DNA from: Deltaproteobacteria bacterium
GTDB taxonomy: Bacteria; Desulfobacterota; RBG-13-43-22
NCBI GenBank assembly: GCA_016219065.1
Contig: JACRCK010000007.1
Location: forward strand, 1-38,541
Reading direction: 5' to 3'
DNA: 38,541 nucleotides
Shown piece after piece: positions 8,575 through 16,788 of this stretch (its first letter is position 1; each line of letters starts with the position of its first letter). The position numbers and the translations under genes were made by a program. The notes under the pieces are model-generated. The model did no database searches and was not told the DNA's origin. It saw only the letters and a program-made list of their open reading frames with translations.

Positions 8575-11500
8575 GTGTTTTCCAAATTCTTCATCGAGCG
8601 CCCCATCTTCGCCACGGTCCTCGCCGTCATCATCTGCCTGGCGGGTCTCGTGTCCCTGACCGCCCTGCCCGTCGAGCAGTACCCGACCATCACCCCGGTG
8701 CAGGTCACCGTATCCGCCACCTATCCCGGCGCCGATTCCCAGACCCTGGCCGATTCGGTGGCGGCCCCCATCGAGGCCCAGATCAACGGCGTGGACAACA
8801 TGATCTACATGACTTCCACCAGCTCCTCGAACGGCCAGTTGCAGCTCACCGTCTATTTTACCTTGAACACGGATCCGGACATCGCCCAGGTCCAGGTGCA
8901 GAACCGGGTCAACCTGGCCATGCCCCAATTGCCGGAGGCCGTGGTCCAGCAGGGGGTATCGGTCCAGAAAAAGGCCTCGGCGATCATGATGATGATCGGC
9001 ATCTACGCCGAGAAGGAACGCTACAGCAGCGGGTACATCGCCAACTATGCGAACGTGTATGTGCTGGATGCCCTCAAGCGGGTGCCGGGCGCCGGCCAGG
9101 CGCAAATCATGGGCGTTCCCGATCAGGCCATGCGCATCTGGATGAACCCCGACCGGATGGCTTCCCTGGGCATCACCACCAGCGACATCCAGCAGGCCGT
9201 GGCCAGCCAGAATGCCCTCTATGGAGCCGGACAGATCGGGCAGCAGCCCACCTCCGGTCCGGTGGAGTTGACCTTCCCGGTGGTCACCCAGCGGCCCTTC
9301 ACCAAGCCCGCCGAGTACGAGAACATCATTCTGCGCGCCAGCCAGGACGCCAGCGGGATCGTGCGTTTGAAGGACGTGGCCCGCGCCGAGGTGGGCCTGC
9401 GGCAGTACATCACCGACGCCCGCTTGAGCGGCACTCCCGCCACCTTTATCGCCATTTACCAGCAACCGGGAGCCAACGGGCTGGAGGTGTCGAAAGCGGT
9501 CCGCCAGGCGTTGGCCGACATGAAGGCCCACTTCCCCAGCGGCCTCAATTACCTGGTTTCCCTCGACACCAACGATTTCGTGCGCCTCTCGATCAAAGAG
9601 GTGATCCACACCCTCTTCGAGGCCATCCTGCTCGTCGTCCTCGTCGTTTACCTCTTTCTCCAGAGCTTCCGCACCACCGTCATCTGCGCCGCAGCCATCG
9701 TCGTCGCCCTGATCAGCACCTTCGGCGGCATGCTGGCCCTGGGGTTTTCCATCAACCTGCTCACCCTCTTCGGCCTGGTGCTGGCCATCGGCATGGTGGT
9801 GGACGATGCCATTGTGGTGGTGGAAAACGTCGAACGCAACATGGCACGCTTCCACCTCCCTCCCAAGGAAGCGACCATCCGGGCCATGGAGGAGATATCC
9901 AGTTCCCTGGTGGCCGTCGTCCTGGTCATGGCCTCCGTGTTCATTCCCGCCGCCTTCCTGCCCGGCACCACCGGCCAGCTCTACAAGCAGTTTGCCATCA
10001 CCATCGTCATTTCGGTGGCGGTCTCCGGCTTCGTGGCGCTCACCCTGACCCCGGCCATGTGCGGGCTGCTGCTGAAGCACACCCCGCCGCCCAGCCGCGG
10101 CTTTTTCGCCTGGTTCAACCGGGGGGTGGAGGCCCTGACCCGGGGTTTCGGGCACGCCGTGACCTTCGTCATCAAACGGATGGCCGTCGCCTTCGTCGTC
10201 CTGGCCGTGCTGGTCTATGCCATCATCCACCTTTTCCAAGTGCTCCCCATGAGCTTCGTGCCCAACGAGGACCAGGGCTATGTCATCGCCGCCGTCATCA
10301 TGCCCGACGGTGCCAGCCTGGACCGCACCGGGGCCGTGACCGATCGGGTGGAGGAAATTTTCAAAAAAATCCCCGGGGTGGACCAACGGACCCAGATTGC
10401 CGGGTTCAGCCTGCTCGACAACGGGTTCAAGACCAACGGCGGGACCTTCTTTACGACCCTCAAACCCTTCGACGAGCGCTACGCTTCCGTGAAAAAGGCC
10501 CGGGTCGAAAACGCCCGGCAAGTACTGACCACCTTGCACCGGGAAGCGGCCGGGATTCGGGAGGGACTGGTGATCCCGGTGGCACCGCCGGCGATTCCCG
10601 GGATCGGGACCACCGGCGGTTTTGAATTCTGGATTCAGGATACGGGGGCGGGGACCCCGGTGCGGCTGGACGAACTGACCCAGCAATTTCTGAGCAAGGC
10701 CCGCCAACGTCCGGAGCTCACCGGTTTGAACAGTACCTTCCGGGCCACCACCCGACAGATCAGCGCCGACGTGGACCGCGAAAAGGCCAGCCTCATCGGC
10801 GTGCCGGTGACGGATGTCTACAATGCCATTCAGGCCCAGTTCGGATCCCTGACGGTCAGCCAGTACAACGAGTTCAGCCGGGTCTGGTGGGTGATCCTCC
10901 AGTCCGAGCCGAAACACCGTCAGGTCCCCGGTGATCTGGAGCGTCTCTACACACGCTCGAATCAGGGGGAGATGGTCCCCCTGTCGGCCCTGGTCACCTC
11001 CCGCTGGGTGACCGGCCCGGACCTGCTCCCCCATTTCAACGGCTTTCCCGCCGCCACGGTGAACGGGAACGCGGCTCCCGGATACAGCTCCGGCCAGGCC
11101 ATCGCGGCCATGGAGGCGGTGGGCCGCGAGGTGCTGCCGGCAGGCTACGCCTTCGCCTGGTCCGGCCTGGCCTATGAGGAAAAGAAATCCGGGGGCACCT
11201 CCATGCTGGCCTTCGTCTTCGGCCTGGTCATCGTTTTCCTGGTGCTGGCCGCCCAGTACGAATCCTGGACCCTGCCGGCTTCGGTTATGATGGCCGTGCC
11301 CTTCGGGGTCCTCGGCGCTCTGACGGCCAACTGGCTGCGGGGCCTGGAAAACGACGTCTACTTCCAGATCGGTCTCTTGGTGCTGATCGGTCTGGGGGCC
11401 AAGAACGCTATCCTGCGGGTCTCCTTCGCCGTCGAACTGCGCCGCCAGGGCCGCTCGATCATGGAAGCCACCATCGAAGCCGGCCAGCAGCGGCTGCGGC

Positions 11501-11769
11501 CGATCATCATGACCTCCCTGGCCTTCGCCATCGGCGTGCTCCCCCTGGCCATCGCCATGGGCGCGGGGGCCAACGCCCGGCATTCCATCGGCACGGGCAT
11601 CATCGGCGGCATGATCGGGGAGACCACGCTGGCCATGCTCTACGTCCCCCTGTTGTTTTATCTCTTCGACCGGTTGAGCGAACGCTCCCAGGCCAAAAAA
11701 GAAGCCCGCTCCCAGGCCAGAAAGCCAACAGAGGAAAGCACTCCGCCGGAACGAAAGGAGGACCGCTGA
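8575..11769 (+). CDS. RND efflux permease (HAE1/AcrB type), pump 1
   Basis: A 1064-residue proton-driven inner-membrane drug transporter, full length for the HAE1 family, with an N-terminal helix (MFSKFFIERPIFATVLAVII), two large periplasmic loops and two six-helix bundles. TM4 carries the proton-relay pair D410-D411 (GMVVDDAIVVVEN). The TM10 Lys is K943 in GLGAKNAIL. The next residues are RVSFA, where AcrB and the second pump here have a hydrophobic pair followed by EFA, so this copy has Arg and Ser within TM10. The start is GTG with AAAGGAG. It lies 12 bases after the adaptor and 1 base before the outer-membrane factor, clearly one operon. Substrates cannot be deduced. Confidence 0.96.
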   Translation: MFSKFFIERPIFATVLAVIICLAGLVSLTALPVEQYPTITPVQVTVSATYPGADSQTLADSVAAPIEAQINGVDNMIYMTSTSSSNGQLQLTVYFTLNTDPDIAQVQVQNRVNLAMPQLPEAVVQQGVSVQKKASAIMMMIGIYAEKERYSSGYIANYANVYVLDALKRVPGAGQAQIMGVPDQAMRIWMNPDRMASLGITTSDIQQAVASQNALYGAGQIGQQPTSGPVELTFPVVTQRPFTKPAEYENIILRASQDASGIVRLKDVARAEVGLRQYITDARLSGTPATFIAIYQQPGANGLEVSKAVRQALADMKAHFPSGLNYLVSLDTNDFVRLSIKEVIHTLFEAILLVVLVVYLFLQSFRTTVICAAAIVVALISTFGGMLALGFSINLLTLFGLVLAIGMVVDDAIVVVENVERNMARFHLPPKEATIRAMEEISSSLVAVVLVMASVFIPAAFLPGTTGQLYKQFAITIVISVAVSGFVALTLTPAMCGLLLKHTPPPSRGFFAWFNRGVEALTRGFGHAVTFVIKRMAVAFVVLAVLVYAIIHLFQVLPMSFVPNEDQGYVIAAVIMPDGASLDRTGAVTDRVEEIFKKIPGVDQRTQIAGFSLLDNGFKTNGGTFFTTLKPFDERYASVKKARVENARQVLTTLHREAAGIREGLVIPVAPPAIPGIGTTGGFEFWIQDTGAGTPVRLDELTQQFLSKARQRPELTGLNSTFRATTRQISADVDREKASLIGVPVTDVYNAIQAQFGSLTVSQYNEFSRVWWVILQSEPKHRQVPGDLERLYTRSNQGEMVPLSALVTSRWVTGPDLLPHFNGFPAATVNGNAAPGYSSGQAIAAMEAVGREVLPAGYAFAWSGLAYEEKKSGGTSMLAFVFGLVIVFLVLAAQYESWTLPASVMMAVPFGVLGALTANWLRGLENDVYFQIGLLVLIGLGAKNAILRVSFAVELRRQGRSIMEATIEAGQQRLRPIIMTSLAFAIGVLPLAIAMGAGANARHSIGTGIIGGMIGETTLAMLYVPLLFYLFDRLSERSQAKKEARSQARKPTEESTPPERKEDR

Positions 11770-11770
11770 C

Positions 11771-13258
11771 ATGGCCCGCCGCCTCCTCCTGCTGGCCTGC
11801 GCCTTGCTGCTCGGCGGCTGTATGATCGGCCCGGATTACGTGCGGCCGGTAGTGGAGACGCCGGCCGCCTTCCGCTTTGGCGACCGGGAGGCCTCCGCCA
11901 CCGCGAACACCGACTGGTGGCAGCAGTTCCAGGATCCGGTACTCGACGCGTTGATCGCCGAGGCGCTGGCCAACAACCGGAACGTCCGGATCGCGGCGGC
12001 CAATCTGGAAAAGGCCGCGGCCGTGCTCGTGGAGACCCGGTCGCCGCTCTGGCCCCAGCTCGGCTACAGCGGCAGCGCCGCCCGGCAGCGGATCAGTGAA
12101 AGCGGCAACGTATCCCTGCCCGAGCGGATACCGAACCCCCATTCGGCCTACCAGACCCTGGCCAGCGCGAGCTGGGAGATCGACCTCTGGGGCCGCATCC
12201 GGCGGCTTTCCGAAGCGGCCCAGGCCGACCTGTTGGCCACCGAGGAGGCCCGGAACGGGGTGATCCTGTCCCTGGCGGCGTCGGTGGCGACGAGCTATAT
12301 CCAACTGCTCACCCTCGACGAGCAGCTCCGCGTGGCCCAACGGACCCTGGCTACCTATGACGAATCGGTCAAGCTTTTCGAGTTGCGCTTCCAGTACGGC
12401 CAGGTGTCCCTGATGAACGTCGAGCAGGCCCGGTCCCAGTACGAAACGGCCGCGGCGGGGATCCCGCCCCTCGAATCGCAGATCGCCCAGACGGAGAATG
12501 CCTTGTCGATTTTGCTGGGACGCAACCCCGGGCCGATCCGGCGGGGCCGGACCATCCAGCAACTGGCCCTTCCCTCCGTGCCTGCCGGACTGCCCTCGGA
12601 TCTCCTGGCCCAGCGCCCCGATATCCGCCAGGCGGAACAGACCCTGATCGCCGCCAACGCCCAGATCGGGGCCGCCCGGGCCCTCTACTTTCCGACGATC
12701 TCCCTCACCGGGGCCTTCGGGTATTCCAGCTCCGACCTCGCCAACCTGTTCAACGGGCCGGCCCGCCTCTGGAATTATGCCGGGTCGATCAGCGGACCGC
12801 TCTTCACAGGAGGGGCCGTTTACGGGCAGGTCAAACAGGCGGAAGCCGCCCGCCGGGCGGCCCTCTTCAACTACGAATTGACGATCCAGAGCGCCTTCGC
12901 CGATGCCGAAAACACCCTGGCGGCCCGCAGCAAGCTGGCGGATCAGGTCCGGGCCCAGGAACGTCTCGTGCGGGCCAACAGCGAATACGTCCGGCTGGCG
13001 CGGCTCCAGTATGAGGGCGGCTATGCGCCCTATTCCACGGTGCTCCAGGCCGAGCAGCAGCTTTTCCCTTCGGAACTCAACTATGCCCAGTACCGCGGAT
13101 CCCTGTTCATTTCCCTGGTGAACATTTATAAAGCCCTGGGCGGGGGCTGGGACATCGCCTTGGGGGCGGTTCGCGAGCCGCCCTCCCACGCGGCCGGCGC
13201 ATTGACCGGCCGCGGGACCGATCCCCGGTTTACCGAAAGGAAAGGGAACCATGACTGA
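11771..13258 (+). CDS. RND efflux outer-membrane factor (OprM/NodT type lipoprotein), pump 1
   Basis: A 495-residue outer-membrane efflux channel lipoprotein: signal peptide with lipobox LLGG-C17, then the family start MIGPDYVRP. Two repeated OEP (PF02321) halves follow, with WEIDLWGRIRRLSEAA in the first half, and RPDIRQAEQTLIAANAQIG and ALYFPTISLTG in the second. The ribosome site AAAGGAGG lies at the end of the permease gene. The C-terminal ~35 residues after the usual YKALGGGW end are longer than typical and contain the ribosome site of the next gene. It should form the TolC-like exit duct for the adaptor and permease encoded upstream. Confidence 0.95.
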   Translation: MARRLLLLACALLLGGCMIGPDYVRPVVETPAAFRFGDREASATANTDWWQQFQDPVLDALIAEALANNRNVRIAAANLEKAAAVLVETRSPLWPQLGYSGSAARQRISESGNVSLPERIPNPHSAYQTLASASWEIDLWGRIRRLSEAAQADLLATEEARNGVILSLAASVATSYIQLLTLDEQLRVAQRTLATYDESVKLFELRFQYGQVSLMNVEQARSQYETAAAGIPPLESQIAQTENALSILLGRNPGPIRRGRTIQQLALPSVPAGLPSDLLAQRPDIRQAEQTLIAANAQIGAARALYFPTISLTGAFGYSSSDLANLFNGPARLWNYAGSISGPLFTGGAVYGQVKQAEAARRAALFNYELTIQSAFADAENTLAARSKLADQVRAQERLVRANSEYVRLARLQYEGGYAPYSTVLQAEQQLFPSELNYAQYRGSLFISLVNIYKALGGGWDIALGAVREPPSHAAGALTGRGTDPRFTERKGNHD

Positions 13259-13610
13259 AATGAACAGGGCCCATCAGGGGCGCATGGCGATCAGGGCTTT
13301 CCAGGTCATGGCGCACGCGCTGCTCCTGCGTGGGCGGTACAGCCTGGGCGGGTCATCCGGGCAGGCCCTGGAAGCGGCCCTCAGAACGCTCAGCCCGGAA
13401 ATCTACGGCACCATGAACGATCCCCAGCGCATCGAATTGAAAGGGCTGGAGTACATTATGGATCGCTTGCCGACTGGAAAAAATATTGCGGTGAAAGAAA
13501 AAATCGATCCGGCGGCCATCGAAAAAGATAGCCGCCCCACGAGAGGACGAGTCCTGATCCCTGATCTAGGTGGATCCGATCGTGGGCGGCCGGGACACGG
13601 GAAACTCTAA
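13251..13610 (+). CDS. Hypothetical protein, 119 residues
   Basis: I do not recognise this protein. Its ATG overlaps the stop region of the outer-membrane-factor gene by eight bases and has a good GAAAGGAAAGGG ribosome site, so it is probably the translated fourth gene of the pump operon. It has no signal peptide or membrane segment. The first ~75 residues look helical and soluble (MAIRAFQVMAHALLLRGRY, then a LEAALRTLSPEIYGTMNDP stretch), while the last ~40 are charged and irregular. The 3' end (13569-13593) matches bases inside the beta-barrel gene at 17290-17314, so the C-terminus may have been formed by fusion with other DNA. Confidence 0.6.
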   Translation: MTEMNRAHQGRMAIRAFQVMAHALLLRGRYSLGGSSGQALEAALRTLSPEIYGTMNDPQRIELKGLEYIMDRLPTGKNIAVKEKIDPAAIEKDSRPTRGRVLIPDLGGSDRGRPGHGKL

Positions 13611-13644
13611 ACCCGGCCGAGGCGCCGCGGGAAAGGAGAACAGC

Positions 13645-14961
13645 ATGCATCAACGAATATTCATCATGATCCTGGTAGGCCTGCTTATCGGCACCACCGG
13701 CGTGCCGCCGGGCTACGGGCAGGCCCCGGTCGCCGGGGAGGGTCCCCCCCCCGTCCGGTTGTCGGAGAAACAGCTCGAAGACCTGGTGGGGCGGATCGCC
13801 CTCTATCCGGACGACCTCCTGGCCATTATCCTGCCGGCGTCCACCTTTCCTCTGCAAATCGTGCAGGCGGACCGGTTTCTGCAGAAACTTAAGCAGGATT
13901 CCAAGCTCCAGCCGGATGCCCAATGGGATCAGAGCGTGCGCTCCCTGCTCAACTACCCCGAGGTGGTGGCCATGATGAGCCGGGACCTCGACTGGACCCA
14001 GGACCTGGGCGAAGCGGTGGTGAGCCAGCAGACGGACGTCCTGAAGGCCGTCCAGGCCTTCCGGGCCCGGGTCTATAACGCCGGAAACCTGAAGACGGAC
14101 GACAAGCAAATCGTCGTCAAGGAGAAAGAGACGATCAAAGTCGTCCCGGCCAATCCCGAGGTGATCTACGTCCCTCAGTATCAGCCCAGCACGGTGGTGG
14201 TCTACTCGTCGGCGCCGGTCTATGCCTACTATCCGACACCCTACCCGGTGTATTACTATCCGTACCCGGCGGGGGCGGCCTTTGCCACGGGCGTCTTCTT
14301 CGGGGCGGCCACCGCCTGGGCTTGCAATTGGAACCACGGCCATGTCGATTACAACGTGAATGTCAACCGGACCGACAACCTCAACATCAATCGGGATAAT
14401 CCCCAGTACCAGCAGCGGGCCGATCAGGCCCGCCAGCAAGGTCAGCAACGGGCGGATCAAGCCAGGCAGCAGGGTCAGCAGCGAGCCGACCAGGCCAGGA
14501 CGTCCGCTCAGCAACGGGGGGACCAGGCCAGGCAGCAGGCCCAACAGCGGGGGGGAGACGGCGGGGCCTCGCAGTGGCAGTCACAGAAGCGGCCGGGCGA
14601 AGTAAGCGGGGGGCGAACTCCATCCCGGACGGCCGAGTCGCGGCCGGGTTACAGTAGCGGCGGCGGTTCCCGGGGCGATGACTTCGGAAACGCCGGGCGC
14701 GGCTCCGAGGCCATGCGGGATTCCAGCCGGGGCCTGCAGAGTCGCTCCGGCAGCGGGGCCGGCCCCAGTGGCGGCGGATCTCGTAGCGGCGGAGGATCTA
14801 GCTCGGGAGGTGGCGGATATCGCAGTAGTGGCGGGACCAGCCCGAGCAGTGGCGGATATCGAGGTGGAGGCTCCAGTTATAGCGGCGGCGGCGCCTCCCG
14901 CGGTGGTGGGGGCGGCGGTTTCTCCCGCGGCGGCGGGGGCGGTCGTGGCGGACGTCGATAG
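13645..14961 (+). CDS. Exported DUF3300 protein with Gln/Arg repeat and Gly-rich tail
   Basis: A 438-residue exported protein; the ATG at 13645 has AAAGGAG seven bases upstream, while the in-frame open stretch back to 13570 lacks one. A signal peptide (~1-28) is followed by a DUF3300 domain (PF11737), seen in LSEKQLEDLVGRIALYPDDL, LPASTFPLQIVQADRF, QWDQSVRSLLNYPEVV and VIYVPQYQPSTVVVYSS. Then come a Tyr/Pro-rich stretch, a hydrophobic Gly/Ala segment (~210-232), an 11-residue repeat of the QQRADQARQQG type (256-302) and a Gly/Ser/Arg-rich tail that looks disordered. The family has no known biochemical role. It is followed after 11 bases by a DUF2950 gene, a pairing seen in other proteobacteria. 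Confidence 0.85.
   Translation: MHQRIFIMILVGLLIGTTGVPPGYGQAPVAGEGPPPVRLSEKQLEDLVGRIALYPDDLLAIILPASTFPLQIVQADRFLQKLKQDSKLQPDAQWDQSVRSLLNYPEVVAMMSRDLDWTQDLGEAVVSQQTDVLKAVQAFRARVYNAGNLKTDDKQIVVKEKETIKVVPANPEVIYVPQYQPSTVVVYSSAPVYAYYPTPYPVYYYPYPAGAAFATGVFFGAATAWACNWNHGHVDYNVNVNRTDNLNINRDNPQYQQRADQARQQGQQRADQARQQGQQRADQARTSAQQRGDQARQQAQQRGGDGGASQWQSQKRPGEVSGGRTPSRTAESRPGYSSGGGSRGDDFGNAGRGSEAMRDSSRGLQSRSGSGAGPSGGGSRSGGGSSSGGGGYRSSGGTSPSSGGYRGGGSSYSGGGASRGGGGGGFSRGGGGGRGGRR
14410..14550 (+). repeat. 33-base tandem repeat inside the DUF3300 gene
   Basis: Four units of 33 bases (14410-14442, 14443-14475, 14476-14508, 14509-14541) plus a short partial unit encode the consensus QQRADQARQQG. The first three units are nearly identical at protein level; the fourth has drifted (the third ends TSA, the fourth has RGDQ). 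The period is a multiple of three, so copy number can change without breaking the frame. The encoded segment is highly charged, Gln-rich and probably helical or coiled. Confidence 0.85.
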
Positions 14962-14972
14962 GGAGGATACTC

Positions 14973-15920
14973 ATGAAATCTGTTAAAACCCGTACCAATG
15001 GATGGTGGAAACCGGGACCGGCCCTGGTCATCCCGGTGCTGCTGTTATTGCTGACCGTCAATGCACCGTCAGCCTCCTCGGCAGTGGGGCCGCAGTCCTT
15101 CAAAACGCCCGACGCGGCCGTGGAAGCCCTGCTCCAGGCGTTTAAGGAAAATGACCAGGCCGCGTTGACGGTCATTTTCGGCAGCGAATACGCCGACCGG
15201 CTGCTTGCCAAGGACAAGACAGACGCCCGCGAAGGCCGGGAGCGTTTATACCAGGCCGCCCAAAAGGCCCTGGTCCTCCGGAAAGACGGAGAGGACCGGA
15301 GAGTTCTGGTGATCGGCACGGAGGCCTGGCCTTTTCCGATCCCCCTGGTGCGGAGCGGAGGCGAGTGGCACTTCCAGACGGCGGAGGGGCTTGAGGAGAT
15401 CGTGAACCGGCGCATCGGCTTGAACGAAATAAGCGCCATCACCGTTTGCCGGAATTACCTGGTCGCCCAGCGGCAGTACGCCGGCCAGATCCGCGATGAC
15501 AGCGGCGTGCGGAAATTCGCCCGGCGGCTGATCAGCTCCCCCGGGAAACGGGACGGCCTCTACTGGGATCCCGCCCTGGCAGGCGGCGAGGAGAGCCCTT
15601 TCGGTCCTCTGATAGCCGAGTATCTCCAGAGAGGGGGACGGCCGCTCGCCCCCTATCACGGCTATTTCTTCCGGGTGCTGACCCGGCAGGGGAGCCGGGC
15701 GCCCGGCGGCCGCTACAACTATGTGATCAACGGCAACATGATCGCCGGCTTCGCCCTGGTGGCCTTCCCGGCCGAGTATGGGAAAACCGGCATCATGACC
15801 TTCCTCGTCAGCCATCACGGGAAAGTGCTGCAAAAGGACCTGGGCCCCCGGACCCGTAAGGTCGCGGCCCAAATGCAGGCCTACGACCCCGACGGGTCCT
15901 GGATCGAAGTCAAGGACTAA
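14973..15920 (+). CDS. Exported DUF2950 family protein
   Basis: A 315-residue protein with a signal peptide or N-terminal anchor (hydrophobic ~16-36, likely cleaved after ASSA) and a DUF2950 domain (PF11453) through the rest. Diagnostic stretches are FKTPDAAVEALLQAFKENDQ, WPFPIPLVRSGGEWHF, NEISAITVCRNYLVAQRQYA, GLYWDP, PYHGYFFRVLTRQG and GIMTFLVSHHGKVLQKDLGP. The last part resembles prepilin- or pseudopilin-like extracellular domains of this family, but its function is unknown. The start has GGGAGG upstream and follows the DUF3300 gene after 11 bases, so the two are co-expressed and probably act together in the periplasm or outer envelope. Confidence 0.88.
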   Translation: MKSVKTRTNGWWKPGPALVIPVLLLLLTVNAPSASSAVGPQSFKTPDAAVEALLQAFKENDQAALTVIFGSEYADRLLAKDKTDAREGRERLYQAAQKALVLRKDGEDRRVLVIGTEAWPFPIPLVRSGGEWHFQTAEGLEEIVNRRIGLNEISAITVCRNYLVAQRQYAGQIRDDSGVRKFARRLISSPGKRDGLYWDPALAGGEESPFGPLIAEYLQRGGRPLAPYHGYFFRVLTRQGSRAPGGRYNYVINGNMIAGFALVAFPAEYGKTGIMTFLVSHHGKVLQKDLGPRTRKVAAQMQAYDPDGSWIEVKD

Positions 15921-15995
15921 GGTGCGGGTTTCCCAGGACGCCCGGGCGGCCTCTTGGAACAAATCTTTCCCTAATAACTAAATTCCCAAAACGTG

Positions 15996-16036
15996 TTCCC
16001 TATTTTACCCCGCTCCTGGCGGGGTAAAATAGGGAA
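15996..16036. terminator. Perfect 18-bp inverted repeat, possible terminator without U-tract
   Basis: TTCCCTATTTTACCCCGC (15996-16013), a five-base loop, and its exact reverse complement (16019-16036) form a perfect stem. It sits 76 bases after the DUF2950 stop and 132 bases before the next gene. There is no T-run on either side, so it is not a standard intrinsic terminator. It may stop transcription with help, protect the 3' end of the upstream mRNA, or be a protein-binding palindrome. Confidence 0.5.
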
Positions 16037-16056
16037 AATCCTTCCTACCTTTTAAG

Positions 16057-16105
16057 AACAGGTGATTTTTTACCCCCAAACCTCGTAATTTTCCTAGTAG
16101 TATTA
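16057..16105 (+). promoter_or_regulatory. Putative regulatory element, copy 2 (shared with 6636-6684)
   Basis: This is the second copy of the 49-base element, ungapped and about three quarters identical to 6636-6684, ending in TTTTCCTAGTAGTATTA. It is followed by a very AT-rich stretch (about 16106-16150) that probably contains the promoter and leader of the exported two-repeat gene. The similar distance to the start codon in both copies suggests an activator or promoter function rather than chance. Confidence 0.4.
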
Positions 16106-16167
16106 ATTCTTATTTTTGGATATATTTATTACTTAAATGTTTTAATAAAATGACCAAGGAGGAATTC

Positions 16168-16755
16168 ATGAAAAAATTATTGGGCTTACTGCTGACGATC
16201 GTTTTTGGCCTGACCCTGGCCGTGGGGGCGCTGGCGGAAGAAAAAGCGAAGGCTAAAGGAAAGCCGTCGGGGATCAAAGAACGAACGGTTCAAAAGACTG
16301 CCACTGTGCAGGCCATCGATCTGGACAAACGGGTGGTCACTCTTAAAGGGGAGAAGGGCAACGTTTTTGACCTCCAGGTAGGGGAAGAGGCCAAGAACCT
16401 GCCCCAGGTGAAGGTGGGTGATTTAGTAACCGTTAAATATTACGAGTCCCTGGCTTTTGAAGTAACCAAACCCGGCCAGGCCGTCGGCGTGGGGGCGACC
16501 GCCGGCGTGGCCGCGGCCAAGCCGGGGGAAAAGCCGGCCGGGGTAGCCGCCGGACAGGTGACGATTACGGCGACCGTCGAGGCCATTGATGCCAAGAAAC
16601 AGTATGTAACGCTCAAGGGGCCGGACGGCAAGACCAAGGAGATCAAGGTGAAGGATCCCAAAAACCTGGTGAACGTCAAAGTGGGCGATCAGGTGGCCAT
16701 TACTTACACCGAGGCCCTGGCCATTGAGGTGGAAGCGGCGAAAAAGAAAAAGTAG
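16168..16755 (+). CDS. Exported protein with two tandem OB-like repeats
   Basis: A 195-residue protein; the ATG at 16168 has AAGGAGG upstream, better than the in-frame ATG at 16150. A signal peptide (~1-23, cleavage after ALA) is followed by two repeats of about 55 residues: first ATVQAIDLDKRVVTLKG ending in YYESLAFEV, second ATVEAIDAKKQYVTLKG ending in YTEALAIEV. They are separated by an Ala/Gly/Pro-rich linker, and the protein ends in poly-Lys. The beta-rich pattern (a V-x-A-I-D start, 'KNL..VKVGD' centre) suggests a small OB- or SH3-like barrel, as in periplasmic proteins of unknown role. It lies 33 bases before the beta-barrel gene. A decayed copy lies in the same position before the second beta-barrel gene. 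Confidence 0.75.
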   Translation: MKKLLGLLLTIVFGLTLAVGALAEEKAKAKGKPSGIKERTVQKTATVQAIDLDKRVVTLKGEKGNVFDLQVGEEAKNLPQVKVGDLVTVKYYESLAFEVTKPGQAVGVGATAGVAAAKPGEKPAGVAAGQVTITATVEAIDAKKQYVTLKGPDGKTKEIKVKDPKNLVNVKVGDQVAITYTEALAIEVEAAKKKK

Positions 16756-16788
16756 GATAACACATTAAACAAAAGGAGATACGGTATA

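Noticed and set aside
8014-11772. A 1252-codon open frame on the minus strand opposite the first permease gene
   Set aside because: It is a shadow of codon bias in the GC-rich permease gene: the translation is rich in His, Gly, Asp and Gln without any domain, and the plus-strand gene is unmistakable.
11600-13252. A 550-codon minus-strand frame opposite the first outer-membrane-factor gene
   Set aside because: Low-complexity Gly/Arg/Gln composition, no ribosome site, and complete overlap with a well-supported gene.
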